A DNA stretch of 64,000 bases from Forficula auricularia (Eukaryota; Arthropoda; Insecta; Dermaptera; Forficulidae): contig JALMQS010000085.1 in assembly GCA_024734495.1 (NCBI GenBank), forward strand, positions 13,058,048 through 13,122,047, read 5' to 3'. Below, in pieces: positions 57,801-61,840 of this stretch. The notes below the pieces were generated by a model, which worked only from the letters and a program-made list of their open reading frames with translations, was not told the DNA's origin and did not search any database. Numbering within the stretch: the stretch's first letter is position 1; each line of letters opens with the position of its first letter. A program made the position numbers and the translations under genes.

Positions 57801-58060
57801 GATAAAGTAGATATCTATTTTATAGTACTAATTTTGTAAAGAATTCAATTATTTTTATATTTTTTTTATTAAATTTCCAGGTGACTGTTCAAATGTTAAA
57901 TCAGCTGATTGTCAAGATTAAAGAAGAATTGCCAAATCTTGAGGCGAGTGAAGAAAGTGATCAAATTAATAAGCATTTATCTAACACTGTTGAACACTTG
58001 AAAGCAAGGCTTGCGAGTCCCGAATCAGACGGACCAAATTATGAAGGATTAGTTATTTAG
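18887..58060 (+). CDS. VPS35: VPS35, retromer core subunit
   Basis: VPS35 is the alpha-solenoid backbone of retromer. It binds VPS26 at its N-terminus and VPS29 at its C-terminus, and sorts cargo from endosomes to the Golgi or plasma membrane. Exons: 18887-18889, 29053-29251, 30498-30621, 32072-32270, 35031-35225, 41005-41088, 41299-41496, 41567-41715, 45596-45803, 46555-46662, 49910-50078, 53448-53627, 54933-55166, 55953-56096, 57881-58060. They give 790 codons plus stop (human 796), with agreeing phases except for one extra base in exon 10. Conserved blocks include [101 protein letters not shown] and [16 protein letters not shown]. The product is intact only if the exon 10 insertion is an error. 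Confidence 0.96.
19120..19247. repeat. GGGGTGAACCGCGA MITE, copy 1
   Basis: 128 bp with ends CGAGGGGTGAACCGCGA and complement. Other copies at 53140-53291 and 60822-60977. Confidence 0.85.
19320..19910 (-). mobile_element. TTTACCATAC element, copy 2
   Basis: Inverted relative to copy 3, from ACTTTACCATACAGG at 19324 to GTATGGTAAAGTCAAGTGG near 19860-19880. Together with copy 3 it makes a larger imperfect palindrome centred near 20000. Confidence 0.65.
20075..20775 (+). mobile_element. TTTACCATAC element, copy 3
   Basis: From AAATAAGCTGACGTG through ACTTTACCATAC to CCCTGTATGGTAAAGT. Contains two tandem copies of the block GGCGGTTAGTTTTTGCATTT. Confidence 0.65.
20776..21365. other. No gene seen (VPS35 intron 1)
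   Basis: AT-rich with a TA run at 21009-21041. A 116-residue ORF here (start 20948) is mostly Ile/Tyr/Phe from simple sequence and resembles no family I know. Confidence 0.4.
21370..22635 (+). repeat. 5' LTR
   Basis: Starts TGTAAGGGGGCTACGGCCC and ends CCAGCCCTACA. The GC-rich middle gives long but meaningless antisense ORFs. Its final 250 bp are AT-rich. Confidence 0.92.
22639..22656 (+). other. Primer binding site, tRNA-Leu-like
   Basis: TGGTGTCGAGGTGTGGGG lies three bases after the LTR. TGGTGTC fits tRNAs ending GACACCA, such as some tRNA-Leu; the match beyond that is uncertain. Confidence 0.7.
23529..24453 (+). repeat. 464-bp tandem duplication inside the LTR element
   Basis: The unit starting GGAGAGAGAAAATTTTTTTT at 23529 restarts at 23993, and both end TAGATTTTGGACC. 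The copies are almost identical. Confidence 0.9.
24816..25050 (+). repeat. GC-rich motif array in the LTR element
   Basis: GGGGAACTGGCCGTTAGCGG followed by CGCCCCGG occurs near 24828, 24910 and 25015, with a variant near 26370. Each can fold as GGCC...GGCGCC-type hairpins. Might be a packaging or dimer signal; role unproven. Confidence 0.6.
25640..26320 (+). repeat. Degenerate TTTTGAG-rich repeats
   Basis: Irregular units of about 30-45 bp such as GAAGAATTTTGAGTTATTTT and CCCGAGACCTTTTCC. No frame is kept open across them. Confidence 0.6.
27061..27088 (+). repeat. Perfect hairpin before the polypurine tract
   Basis: GATGTCTATGTCC, AA, then the exact complement: a 13-bp stem with a 2-nt loop, 10 bp before the purine tract. 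Confidence 0.85.
27095..27108 (+). other. Polypurine tract
   Basis: AAAACGGGGAAGGA directly before the TG of the 3' LTR, the usual site of plus-strand priming. Confidence 0.75.
27109..28372 (+). repeat. 3' LTR
   Basis: Nearly the same as the 5' LTR, with scattered 1-3 nt differences, ending CCTTACA before the ATGG duplication. Confidence 0.92.
28377..28690. other. No gene seen (VPS35 intron 1)
   Basis: AT-rich DNA after the LTR element. Nothing recognised. Confidence 0.4.
28690..28925 (+). repeat. G-rich repeat, copy 2
   Basis: GGTTAGAAATGCAAAAACTG, then GGGGG-tracts, then ACCGAGCATCGCTCGGTGG. It ends about 130 bp before VPS35 exon 2. Confidence 0.6.
29053..29251 (+). CDS. VPS35: VPS35 exon 2
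   Basis: Codes for about residues 2-67, [16 protein letters not shown] to [14 protein letters not shown] sequence (here [10 protein letters not shown]). Acceptor TTTCTAG. It ends one base into a Tyr codon, before ATATCCTTT, a U12-type donor. Confidence 0.93.
29432..29475 (-). ncRNA. Hammerhead motif in VPS35 intron 2
   Basis: Minus strand: ACCCTGAAGAAGGAGGGAAT then AGCCTCCGAAACGTCGGTG. Core CTGAAGA (position 7 is free in hammerheads), stem II GGAGG/CCTCC, GAAA, GTC, stem I ACC/GGT. All core bases are present. Confidence 0.75.
29640..30422. mobile_element. Inverted-repeat element in VPS35 intron 2
   Basis: Ends AGTCCTGGAGCCGAGAAG and complement; arms of about 120 bp include GATAACTTAT and GGGGCC blocks. 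No transposase. No clear target duplication. Confidence 0.7.
30498..30621 (+). CDS. VPS35: VPS35 exon 3
   Basis: Codes for [20 protein letters not shown], then [20 protein letters not shown]. The PRLYLL motif, which contacts VPS26/RAB7 in known retromer, is split by the next intron. Donor GTAAGT, phase 2. Confidence 0.95.
30750..32003 (+). mobile_element. Long-TIR element, copy C (near complete)
   Basis: 1.25 kb, ends CCGGGCGAGTTTTTTATC and GATAAAAAACTCACCC, arms about 430 bp. The centre codes in pieces for a [19 protein letters not shown] helix-turn-helix. Shows the family layout best, with copy E. Confidence 0.75.
32072..32270 (+). CDS. VPS35: VPS35 exon 4
   Basis: Completes PRLYLLITVG and codes for [20 protein letters not shown] and [12 protein letters not shown], nearly identical to human. 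Acceptor TTTTCAG. The donor GTATTA is weak but is the only one that keeps frame with exon 5. Confidence 0.95.
32495..33090 (+). mobile_element. TTTACCATAC element, copy 4
   Basis: TGATGTGGCCATCCACTTGA then CTTTACCATAC, through to CCCTGTATGGTAAAGT. Just after VPS35 exon 4. Confidence 0.7.
33345..33485 (-). repeat. G-rich repeat, copy 3
   Basis: Reverse orientation: AGTACCTGGAGCCACCGAGC then C-rich sequence, ending CACAACTGCACC. Truncated. Confidence 0.55.
33666..33779. repeat. Hairpin MITE
   Basis: TTAATAAAGTAAAGGGTGTG and its complement enclose 114 bp, next to TTAA. Arms about 35 bp. Confidence 0.8.
33895..34643. mobile_element. TACAGGGTGCATAGG foldback, copy 1
   Basis: 749 bp with inverted arms of about 290 bp, ends TACAGGGTGCATAGGAAAGT and complement, flanked by TA. 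Arms include AACGATATTTGGTT and GCGCCCCTAGTGGCG. Second copy 51079-51842. No transposase. Confidence 0.85.
34644..35030. other. No gene seen (VPS35 intron 4)
   Basis: AT-rich intron before exon 5, with short T and TA runs. Nothing recognised. Confidence 0.45.
35031..35225 (+). CDS. VPS35: VPS35 exon 5
   Basis: Codes for [49 protein letters not shown] and DRYRK. The length of 195 nt keeps phase 0. Donor GTGAAA. Confidence 0.95.
35428..36158 (+). mobile_element. ACCGACTTC foldback element, copy 2
   Basis: Close copy of 2801-3520, with an expanded T-run near 35470 and the same inner inverted repeat at about 35800-36150. Confidence 0.75.
36160..36835. other. No gene seen; G-rich repeat remnant
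   Basis: 36240-36350 is a reverse-strand fragment of the G-rich family (CCTCCACCTCCACCC). The rest is AT-rich intron. Confidence 0.4.
36840..37745 (-). pseudogene. LINE reverse transcriptase, inverted 5' part plus 3' tail
   Basis: Minus strand, 37655 to 36840: NRSTTDA-like motif, [15 protein letters not shown] (RT motif A), GVRQG (B), [14 protein letters not shown] (catalytic YADD), FKYLGAEI and [14 protein letters not shown], with frameshifts. From 37655 the plus strand carries the element's 3' end (RGRPKKRW-like, then a GAAGAAGAGG tail). Head inverted and middle lost. Confidence 0.75.
37765..38690 (+). mobile_element. Long-TIR element, copy D, with hAT MITE inside
   Basis: Internal part of the family, coding for [13 protein letters not shown] and a SRASFYR-type stretch, split by the MITE at 38169. 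Both outer ends are missing. Confidence 0.6.
38169..38495. mobile_element. hAT-type MITE, copy 1
   Basis: Ends CAAGGGCGGATCCAGG and CTGTATCCGCCCTTG; 8-bp duplication GATAGGAA at 38161-38168 and 38496-38503. Long C/G runs inside. No transposase. Confidence 0.9.
38795..38985. mobile_element. Deleted derivative of the PLE palindrome
   Basis: Left part equals 10510-10605 (GATTGGATCTGAGAATTTTA onward), then jumps straight to the right-arm tail (AAATATAACTGTGTTATT to CCTCGAAAATAAATAAATAA). About 95-bp arms remain; coding region and hammerheads are gone. Confidence 0.75.
38990..40230 (+). pseudogene. LINE reverse transcriptase, 5'-truncated
   Basis: Codes for [10 protein letters not shown] (RT motif A), then in a shifted frame [40 protein letters not shown] (B), CYADDTTLH (catalytic YADD) and [18 protein letters not shown]. 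After another shift come [40 protein letters not shown] and the 3' UTR with GTTGTACCTTCTTGGTGCAA, then an A-run. CR1- or Jockey-like; no endonuclease. Longest frame 39142-39828. Confidence 0.85.
40231..40883. other. No gene seen (VPS35 intron 5)
   Basis: AT-rich, with an 18-base G-run near 40795. Short ORFs are not recognised. Confidence 0.4.
40884..40980. repeat. Hairpin MITE
   Basis: TATAATAATAAAACTTGAGC and complement enclose 97 bp with a T-rich loop. It ends 24 bp before VPS35 exon 6. Partial copy at 15684. Confidence 0.85.
41005..41088 (+). CDS. VPS35: VPS35 exon 6
   Basis: Codes for 28 residues, [20 protein letters not shown] then YLMECIIQ. It lies 5.8 kb from exon 5, across several nested transposons. 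Acceptor TTTTTAG, donor GTAAGT. Confidence 0.95.
41299..41496 (+). CDS. VPS35: VPS35 exon 7
   Basis: Codes for [40 protein letters not shown] and [14 protein letters not shown]. Both ends are phase 0, with TTTTTCAG and GTATTA sites. Confidence 0.95.
41567..41715 (+). CDS. VPS35: VPS35 exon 8
   Basis: Codes for [20 protein letters not shown] and [16 protein letters not shown], ending mid-codon at phase 2 before GTAAGA. Confidence 0.95.
41990..42652. mobile_element. TIR element split by a solo LTR
   Basis: Inverted arms of about 65 bp: GTACAAACGTTAATGGTAGG and complement. The LTR at 42127-42565 accounts for most of the interior. Confidence 0.8.
42127..42565 (+). mobile_element. Solo LTR
   Basis: TGTAGGAAATTAAGTG to CCACCCCTTCTACA, 439 bp, flanked by a 4-bp duplication CTAT (42123-42126 and 42566-42569). 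AATAAATATATATATAAA near 42487 may be its poly(A) signal. Confidence 0.8.
42905..43495 (+). pseudogene. Mariner transposase relic
   Basis: Starts near MSSFLSEKK at 43080, has an early stop, then [54 protein letters not shown] and a shifted EILLAR. That is the N-terminal helix-turn-helix half of mariner. Cut at 43495 by a Helitron-like repeat; no DDD domain remains. Confidence 0.8.
43496..44274 (-). mobile_element. Helitron-like G-rich element
   Basis: On the minus strand it begins TCTATATAAATAAAATTAAA, as Helitrons start TC, contains GTCTGTCTGTCTGT and a G-rich tract, and ends in the hairpin region GGCCGCCGAAGG. It interrupts the mariner. No Rep/helicase. Confidence 0.5.
44431..44612 (+). mobile_element. 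tRNA-derived SINE
   Basis: A-box-like TGGGTCAGTGGTTAAAGTG at 44441, B box GGTTCGAGACC at 44484-44494, then a 120-bp unrelated body ending GGCGTTAAATAAAAA. 5' end intact. Confidence 0.8.
44606..45345 (-). mobile_element. ACCGACTTC foldback element, copy 3
   Basis: Inverted copy of 2801-3520, directly after the SINE, ending CTTTTTGAAGTCGGTTAAAA. Confidence 0.75.
45596..45803 (+). CDS. VPS35: VPS35 exon 9
   Basis: Codes for [39 protein letters not shown] and [14 protein letters not shown]. The last part ([19 protein letters not shown]) is less conserved than its neighbours. Donor GTAAGT. Confidence 0.94.
45839..46488 (-). mobile_element. Internally deleted mariner
   Basis: Inverted ends ATAAGTCAAAAATTAC then ACTTTTCGTTCTACAAC, 650 bp. 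Minus strand: [19 protein letters not shown] and [13 protein letters not shown] from the N-terminus, then PYSPDL-, [17 protein letters not shown] and [10 protein letters not shown]-terminal pieces. The catalytic middle is mostly gone. It starts 36 bp after VPS35 exon 9. Confidence 0.85.
46555..46662 (+). pseudogene. VPS35: VPS35 exon 10 with 1-nt insertion
   Basis: Reads [20 protein letters not shown], then loses frame and meets TGA. Skipping one T of the pair at 46614-46615 restores [16 protein letters not shown], matching human EDPDPEDFADEQSLVGR. The exon is 108 nt but flanking phases need 107. The exon is otherwise conserved, so a sequencing or assembly error is the likelier cause. Confidence 0.9.
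46893..48410 (-). pseudogene. piggyBac-like element remnant
   Basis: TTAACACTAGAACGCG at the left edge, with palindromes CCGTCAATTTGACG near 46908 and CCGTCAAATTGACGG-type near 48220 and 48393. Minus strand from 47818: [20 protein letters not shown], then, frameshifted, [20 protein letters not shown], a piggyBac N-terminal motif, interrupted by a hAT MITE. No catalytic domain. Confidence 0.6.
47137..47391. mobile_element. hAT-type MITE, copy 2
   Basis: Ends CAAGGGCGGATCCAG and CTGGATCCGCCCTTG; 8-bp duplication TCGACGAC at 47129-47136 and 47392-47399. Inserted in the piggyBac-like coding region. Confidence 0.92.
48425..48705. repeat. Inverted-repeat sequence
   Basis: GACCTTTAAGATCTATTATC and CATGTCTCTTTTTGG recur in complement near 48660-48700, about 200 bp apart. 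Unclassified. Confidence 0.5.
48848..49130 (+). mobile_element. TTTACCATAC element, copy 5 (truncated)
   Basis: AGCTGACGTGTTCTG to GTATACAAATTTG; the right half is lost. Confidence 0.6.
49190..49232 (-). ncRNA. Decayed hammerhead motif
   Basis: Minus strand CTGAAGA, stem II GGCC/GGCC, then GAAG instead of GAAA, and CGTTTT. One core base is lost, so probably inactive. Confidence 0.4.
49330..49775 (-). pseudogene. LINE C-terminal fragment, same family as 39 kb
   Basis: Minus strand codes for [46 protein letters not shown] and [15 protein letters not shown], with frameshifts. Confidence 0.8.
49910..50078 (+). CDS. VPS35: VPS35 exon 11
   Basis: Codes for [40 protein letters not shown] and [17 protein letters not shown] long pyrimidine tract precedes TTCTTCAG. 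Donor GTGAAT. Confidence 0.95.
50292..50335 (-). ncRNA. Hammerhead ribozyme motif
   Basis: Minus strand: CCACTGAGGAAGAGATGCCG then CAAGCGCTCTCGAAATATT. Core CTGAGGA...GAAA; stem II GAG-GC/GC-CTC with a mismatch. No GTC follows closely (ATATTT), so the cleavage site is unclear. Confidence 0.55.
50638..50680. repeat. TA microsatellite
   Basis: About 21 TA units. Similar runs at 21009-21041, 51852-51881 and 59433-59472. Confidence 0.95.
50802..50850 (+). ncRNA. Hammerhead ribozyme motif
   Basis: Mirror copy: CTGAGGA at 50809, GAAA at 50837, followed by ATATTTGG. Confidence 0.55.
51079..51842. mobile_element. TACAGGGTGCATAGG foldback, copy 2
   Basis: 764 bp, same ends and arms as 33895-34643, flanked by TA. 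Differs by scattered substitutions and small indels. Confidence 0.85.
51890..52090 (-). pseudogene. LINE 3' end fragment
   Basis: Minus strand: [11 protein letters not shown] and the family 3' UTR (AGAGGTTGTACCTTCTTGAT, GTATCAATATCATTAAA). Fourth copy of the 39-kb LINE family. Confidence 0.7.
52105..52700. mobile_element. Element with hammerhead-like arms and a GC-rich core
   Basis: Arms ACTATAGTTTCGAATGT and complement; inside them GCTATTTCTAATTA mirrored. Left hammerhead keeps CTGATGA...GAAA but a weak stem II; the right has CTGATGG. The 52270-52620 core is GC-rich, with GGTGGCGCCCAACCGG and TGTTAGG...CCTAACA. Confidence 0.55.
52724..53067. repeat. Palindromic foldback
   Basis: Arms of about 160 bp (AACGCGTTTCACTAAATACC, ACCTTCCGGCTCATTTTGGG) meet near 52893. 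Contains the phrase GGTTGAGTTTGGTTCAAAGG seen in other repeats here. Confidence 0.8.
53140..53291. repeat. GGGGTGAACCGCGA MITE, copy 2
   Basis: 152 bp, ends CGAGGGGTGAACCACG and GCGGTTCACCCCTCG. 156 bp before VPS35 exon 12. Confidence 0.85.
53448..53627 (+). CDS. VPS35: VPS35 exon 12
   Basis: Codes for [40 protein letters not shown] and [13 protein letters not shown], the start of the C-terminal solenoid that binds VPS29. 60 codons, phase 0 at both ends. Confidence 0.96.
53672..54898 (-). mobile_element. Long-TIR element, copy E (near complete)
   Basis: Ends ACCGGGTGAGTTTTTTAT and CTCACCCGGT beside TATA. Minus-strand core has LRTMSQ-like and NAERFP-like remnants. It ends 34 bp before exon 13. 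Confidence 0.75.
54933..55166 (+). CDS. VPS35: VPS35 exon 13
   Basis: Codes for [30 protein letters not shown]-like sequence and [20 protein letters not shown]. It spans the stretch where the human Parkinson's variant D620N lies (by memory); the local sequence is LYEEEISDS against human LYEDEISDS. Confidence 0.95.
55225..55783 (+). repeat. G-rich Helitron-like repeat, copy 4
   Basis: From TACTAGCTGCAAGGCC through GGTCAAAATATGAAAAT and long G-tracts to the hairpin CCGCCGAAGGCAGG and terminal ACACAGCTAGT. A hairpin about 10 bp before CTAG|T is the usual Helitron 3' end. Confidence 0.55.
55953..56096 (+). CDS. VPS35: VPS35 exon 14
   Basis: Codes for [40 protein letters not shown] and FFEKGNNQ. 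Acceptor CATTTAG, donor GTAGAA. Confidence 0.95.
56350..57165. repeat. Large foldback in VPS35 intron 14
   Basis: 56355-56585 and 56935-57165 are inverted copies (CGGCGCCACACGGAACCC, CACGGTTTCCGTGGTTTCTA, CACCATCAGAT-like ends). The spacer has CGGCTCGTTTCGGCTCG. No transposase. Confidence 0.7.
57240..57352 (+). repeat. G-rich Helitron-like 3' end
   Basis: GGGTTTCGGGGGATGTGG through to the perfect hairpin GCCGCCGAAGGCGGC and CTAAT. Confidence 0.55.
57353..57880. other. No gene seen (VPS35 intron 14)
   Basis: AT-rich intron ahead of the last exon. Nothing recognised. Confidence 0.45.
57881..58060 (+). CDS. VPS35: VPS35 exon 15 with stop codon
   Basis: Codes for [20 protein letters not shown] and ends [11 protein letters not shown] before TAG at 58058-58060, matching human EGPIYEGLIL. 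A mariner relic begins about 20 bp after the stop, so the 3' UTR must run into transposon sequence or be very short. Confidence 0.95.
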   Translation: MTVQMLNQLIVKIKEELPNLEASEESDQINKHLSNTVEHLKARLASPESDGPNYEGLVI

Positions 58061-58079
58061 GTAAATATTTAAAATATAT

Positions 58080-58818
58080 ACAAAAAAATGTATCCGCTGT
58101 TTAAAAGTCCATAACTAATTGATGGAGTTGTCTCATTTTTGGTGAAAGTGTAGCTTAAAGTCCAACTTAAAGATATCACTGTAGGTGTTTGAAATGGTCA
58201 CCATTAACATCCACACACAAACGATGCCGCCGAACTGCAGCACGAACTACTGACTGCAACGTTTTCAGTTGGATATTTTCACATGAATGTACGAAGTTCA
58301 TCCAATCTGCGTGGCTTTTGTCGATAAACGACGTCCTTTAGTGTTCCCCACAGGTAAAAGTCGAGCGGAGTTAGGTCTGGGGAACGTGGTGGATACTCCA
58401 CAGCACTTCTACGGCCTATCCAGCTTCCTGGTAGATTTTCGTCGAGATAGACCCTAACACGATTTTGGTAGTGGGCGACGAATCGTTAAACGTGTCGGTG
58501 GCTCTGTTTGATACATATTTCGCCACTGCCGTTGAACCTCATTAATGTTTTCGTACTTAAAATACCACTTCCAAACTGACTTCCTTTCATCGAATGTAAG
58601 CCTTGCGCCAGCCATGTTTACTCGAGTAACTAGGTGCAACTAAGAACAAAACACTGACTATCTGGCGACTGTCATCTGACAAAACAAAACAACGCTTGTG
58701 TGGCGATTGCCGGAACTACAAACTATTACACTACCAAATGAGACAACTCCGTCAATTAGTTTGCAAGTTATTGACTTTTAAACAGTGGATACATTTTTTT
58801 GGACCCCTCTGTATATAT
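58080..58818 (-). mobile_element. Internally deleted mariner after VPS35
   Basis: Inverted ends AAAAAAATGTATCC(A/G)CTGTTT and complement; the right outer end GGACCCCTCTGTA is kept, the left one lost. Minus strand: ARLTFDERKSVWKWYFKYEN and EVQRQWRNMYQTEPPTR from the N-terminus and FYLWGTLKDVVY-like C-terminal sequence. Catalytic core missing. Confidence 0.85.
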
Positions 58819-58819
58819 A

Positions 58820-59431
58820 TTAAGGTGGCCGTTAAAAATGGAAAGGTGAAAATTTTGCCCCCCCCCAAATCGGTTTTAGAATACAAAAAACTGAGCCTTG
58901 CTTAAGTTGTGACCGATTTTGATAGTAATAACCGAAGGGTGTGAAATTTAAATGCGATTTAACACAGGAAATCGTTCTTTTTGAGACTTTTGAATGTAAT
59001 ATTCTTATATTTCAATATTTTGGTATCAAAGTGTGTACTCTATAGTTTTTAGGGTCGCTGGACTCGAATCTAAATTTTTTTGACTTTTGACAACTGTCTT
59101 TTTTTTTAAATACAAACGCCTAAGAACTTTATTTGAAATCTTTAAGACTTTAAAAACGTAATTTAAAAAAATTGACTGTTGCGATGACAGTTGTTTGTCT
59201 ACATTAGATTAGTGTCCAGCGACTCCAAAAACTATGTATAAGGTAAACATTTTGATACCAAAATATTGGAAAATAAGAGTGTTACTTTCAAAAGTCTCAA
59301 AAAGTAGCTACGATTTCACAAAATCAGTCATAATTTTACACAGCTCAGTTTGTTTGTATTCTAAACTGATTTTAGGAAGGGGGAGGGGGGGGGGGGCAAA
59401 AATTTTTACAGCTTCCATTTTAAAGGCCACC

Positions 59432-59434
<3 letters not shown>
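58820..59434. repeat. Foldback element, TTAAGGTGGCC ends
   Basis: 615 bp, mirrored over most of its length (TTGGTATCAAA, AGTCGCTGGAC-type blocks), with C- and G-runs in opposite arms and TA runs outside. Confidence 0.8.
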
Positions 59435-59472
<38 letters not shown>

Positions 59473-59475
<3 letters not shown>

Positions 59476-60606
59476 AGTAAGTTTTTTTTTATCTTAAAAC
59501 AATCCTTATGTCAGAAAGTGCATTATATGAAATTTTTTTTCAAATGAAAGTATTTATATCAGGGGGAAACTAAAGTACGCCATTGTTTGTCGACCTAGAA
59601 CGGGCTTTCAAGTGTATTTCGAGGTCAAGTTCTGTTTTTTAAATGGAAACCTATATGTTTCTGTACATATTCTGAATCTACAAAAAAAATGAAACTGAAC
59701 AACTTTTATTAGGACTATTTTTTTATACGACATCAAATAAAAAAAATATTAAATTAATTAGATCTCAAAAAAAAATCCTAATAATTATTTTTAACAATTA
59801 TTCAACATTATCAAATAATGATTAAATAATTAATTATTAAAAAAATAATTATTAAATGGTCACAACAATATAAATAAGTGTTTATAATGATCTTAAAACT
59901 TCATTATACTCAGATTTAAGAGATTATATTCTGCTTAATAGAACTAGTTCAAATTCTTGGTTTAAAAAAGTTTATTTCTCCTGTCAATCCAGTAGATAGT
60001 TATATTGTATTACCATATTAAAAATGGAGCATTCTTTTTGTTGAAGAAAGAATTGAAAGTCTTAATGTTATGGGGCTGCCATTGAAATTGATGCCGAGCG
60101 TTTTCTTGATAGGAATACACCCTCGCAAGCTTCATTTTATCGTGTTGTAAATCTGTTAAAAAAACAAACGAAATTGGAACTGAAAATTCATCCAGAAGAC
60201 TTGCATACCCTCTGGAATGTCTCAGAATAGTGTCGAAAAATTATTAATTTATTTAATAATTAATTATTTGATCATTATTATTTGATAATTAAGTTGAATG
60301 ATTGTTAAGAATAATTATTGGAATTTTTTTTGAGATCTAATTGATTTAATTTTTTTATTATTTGATGTCGTATAAAAAAATAGTTCTAATAAGACTGTTC
60401 AGATTTTTTTGTAGATTCAGAATATGTACAGAAACATATAGGTTTCCATTTAAAAACAGAACTTGACCTCGAAATACACTTGAAAGCTTATTTAAGATTG
60501 ACAAAACAATAGCCTAGTTTAGTTTCTCATGATACCAATACTTTATTTCATATAATGCACTGTTTTTGAGTTATAAGATAGTCTCAAGATAGAAAACTCA
60601 CCCGGT
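59473..60606 (+). mobile_element. Long-TIR element, copy F
   Basis: Ends ATACCAGTAAGTTTTTTT and CTCACCCGGTATA. Core codes in pieces for the same helix-turn-helix (AERFP-, SRASFYR-type) and a CTCTGGAATGTCTCAGAAT tail. Confidence 0.7.
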
Positions 60607-60821
60607 ATATAAGGATAATAATAGTTTTTCATTAAATAAATATTCATGTGAATATTGAAAAACATCTTATACATACCTCTTTTATTTTAAGATTATGATT
60701 GATAGATTAATACATTTATTTCATTCCAAGGTTGAATATATACCATATATAGGCAACCCTTGTATTGCACGGAAGTTATACACTGCTGTGACCTGCTTTG
60801 ACTTTTCTCGTCATGGGGAAG

Positions 60822-60977
60822 CGACGGGTGAACCGCGATTTTAATTAGGTGTACACCGTCTTTGGAATTACTTTGGAATTCATTAGATAATCTATTGTTA
60901 TCTATTGTCTTCTATTTTGAAATGAAAGTGGAAGTGGAAGTAGGTGTACACGATTTTAGGTCGCGGTGCACCCGTCG
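60822..60977. repeat. GGGGTGAACCGCGA MITE, copy 3
   Basis: 156 bp, ends CGACGGGTGAACCGCGA and TCGCGGTGCACCCGTCG. Confidence 0.8.
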
Positions 60978-61317
60978 TGGGGAAGCAATGCAAATCAAAA
61001 TTACTTGTTACGTGTGAATAATGCAATATTAATCTTATTTGTAAATTATTATAGATTTAAAATGATGTTAACTTTTATATAGCTAATGAATGATTTTAAT
61101 ATCTAAATACAATATTAAAGGCATTATTTGTATTTGTTTGTTTTTTTGTTTCTTCCAACTCTCAGCCTAAGACATTCAACGTCGATTCTTTGACCAGACA
61201 TACAGACATACAGAGGACCGCAATGAAGATTAATTAATTATTTTTTAATATTCAAATACTCTTATTTAAAATCATCACTAGTTTTCAAATTGGGTTAAAT
61301 TTATATATATATATATA

Positions 61318-61840
61318 CCGTTGATTTTTATTTTGAGACAGTCTTTATAACTCAAAAAACAAAGCATTATATGAAAAAAGTTTATTTATATCGGGGTAAC
61401 TAAACTAGGCTATTGTTTGTCGACCTGATAAGCTTTCAAGGAGTATTTTAGGGATTCAAGTTCTGTTTTTTGAATGGAAACCTATATGTTTCTGTACATA
61501 TTCTTAATCTAGAAAAAAAATGAACAACTTTCATTACAACTATTTTTTTATACAACATCAAATAAAGAAAATATTGAATCAATTAGATCTCAAAAAAAGT
61601 CCTAAAAATTATTTTTAACAATCATTCAACTTAATTATCAAATAATAATGATCAAATATTTAATTATTAAATAAATAATTTAATAATTTTGCGACACTAT
61701 TCTGAGACATTCCAGAGTGTATGAGTGTATTTATTGCAAGCCTTCTGGATGAATTCCAGTTCCAATTAATTAAATAATTATTATTAGATTATTTATTTGA
61801 TAATTAAATATTTTTTCATTATTATTTAAAAGAGCCTTGA
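61318..61840 (-). mobile_element. Long-TIR element, copy G (truncated)
   Basis: Left arm only, from the degraded ACCGTTGATTTTTATTTTGA to GATGAATTCCAGTTCCAATT. Confidence 0.65.
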
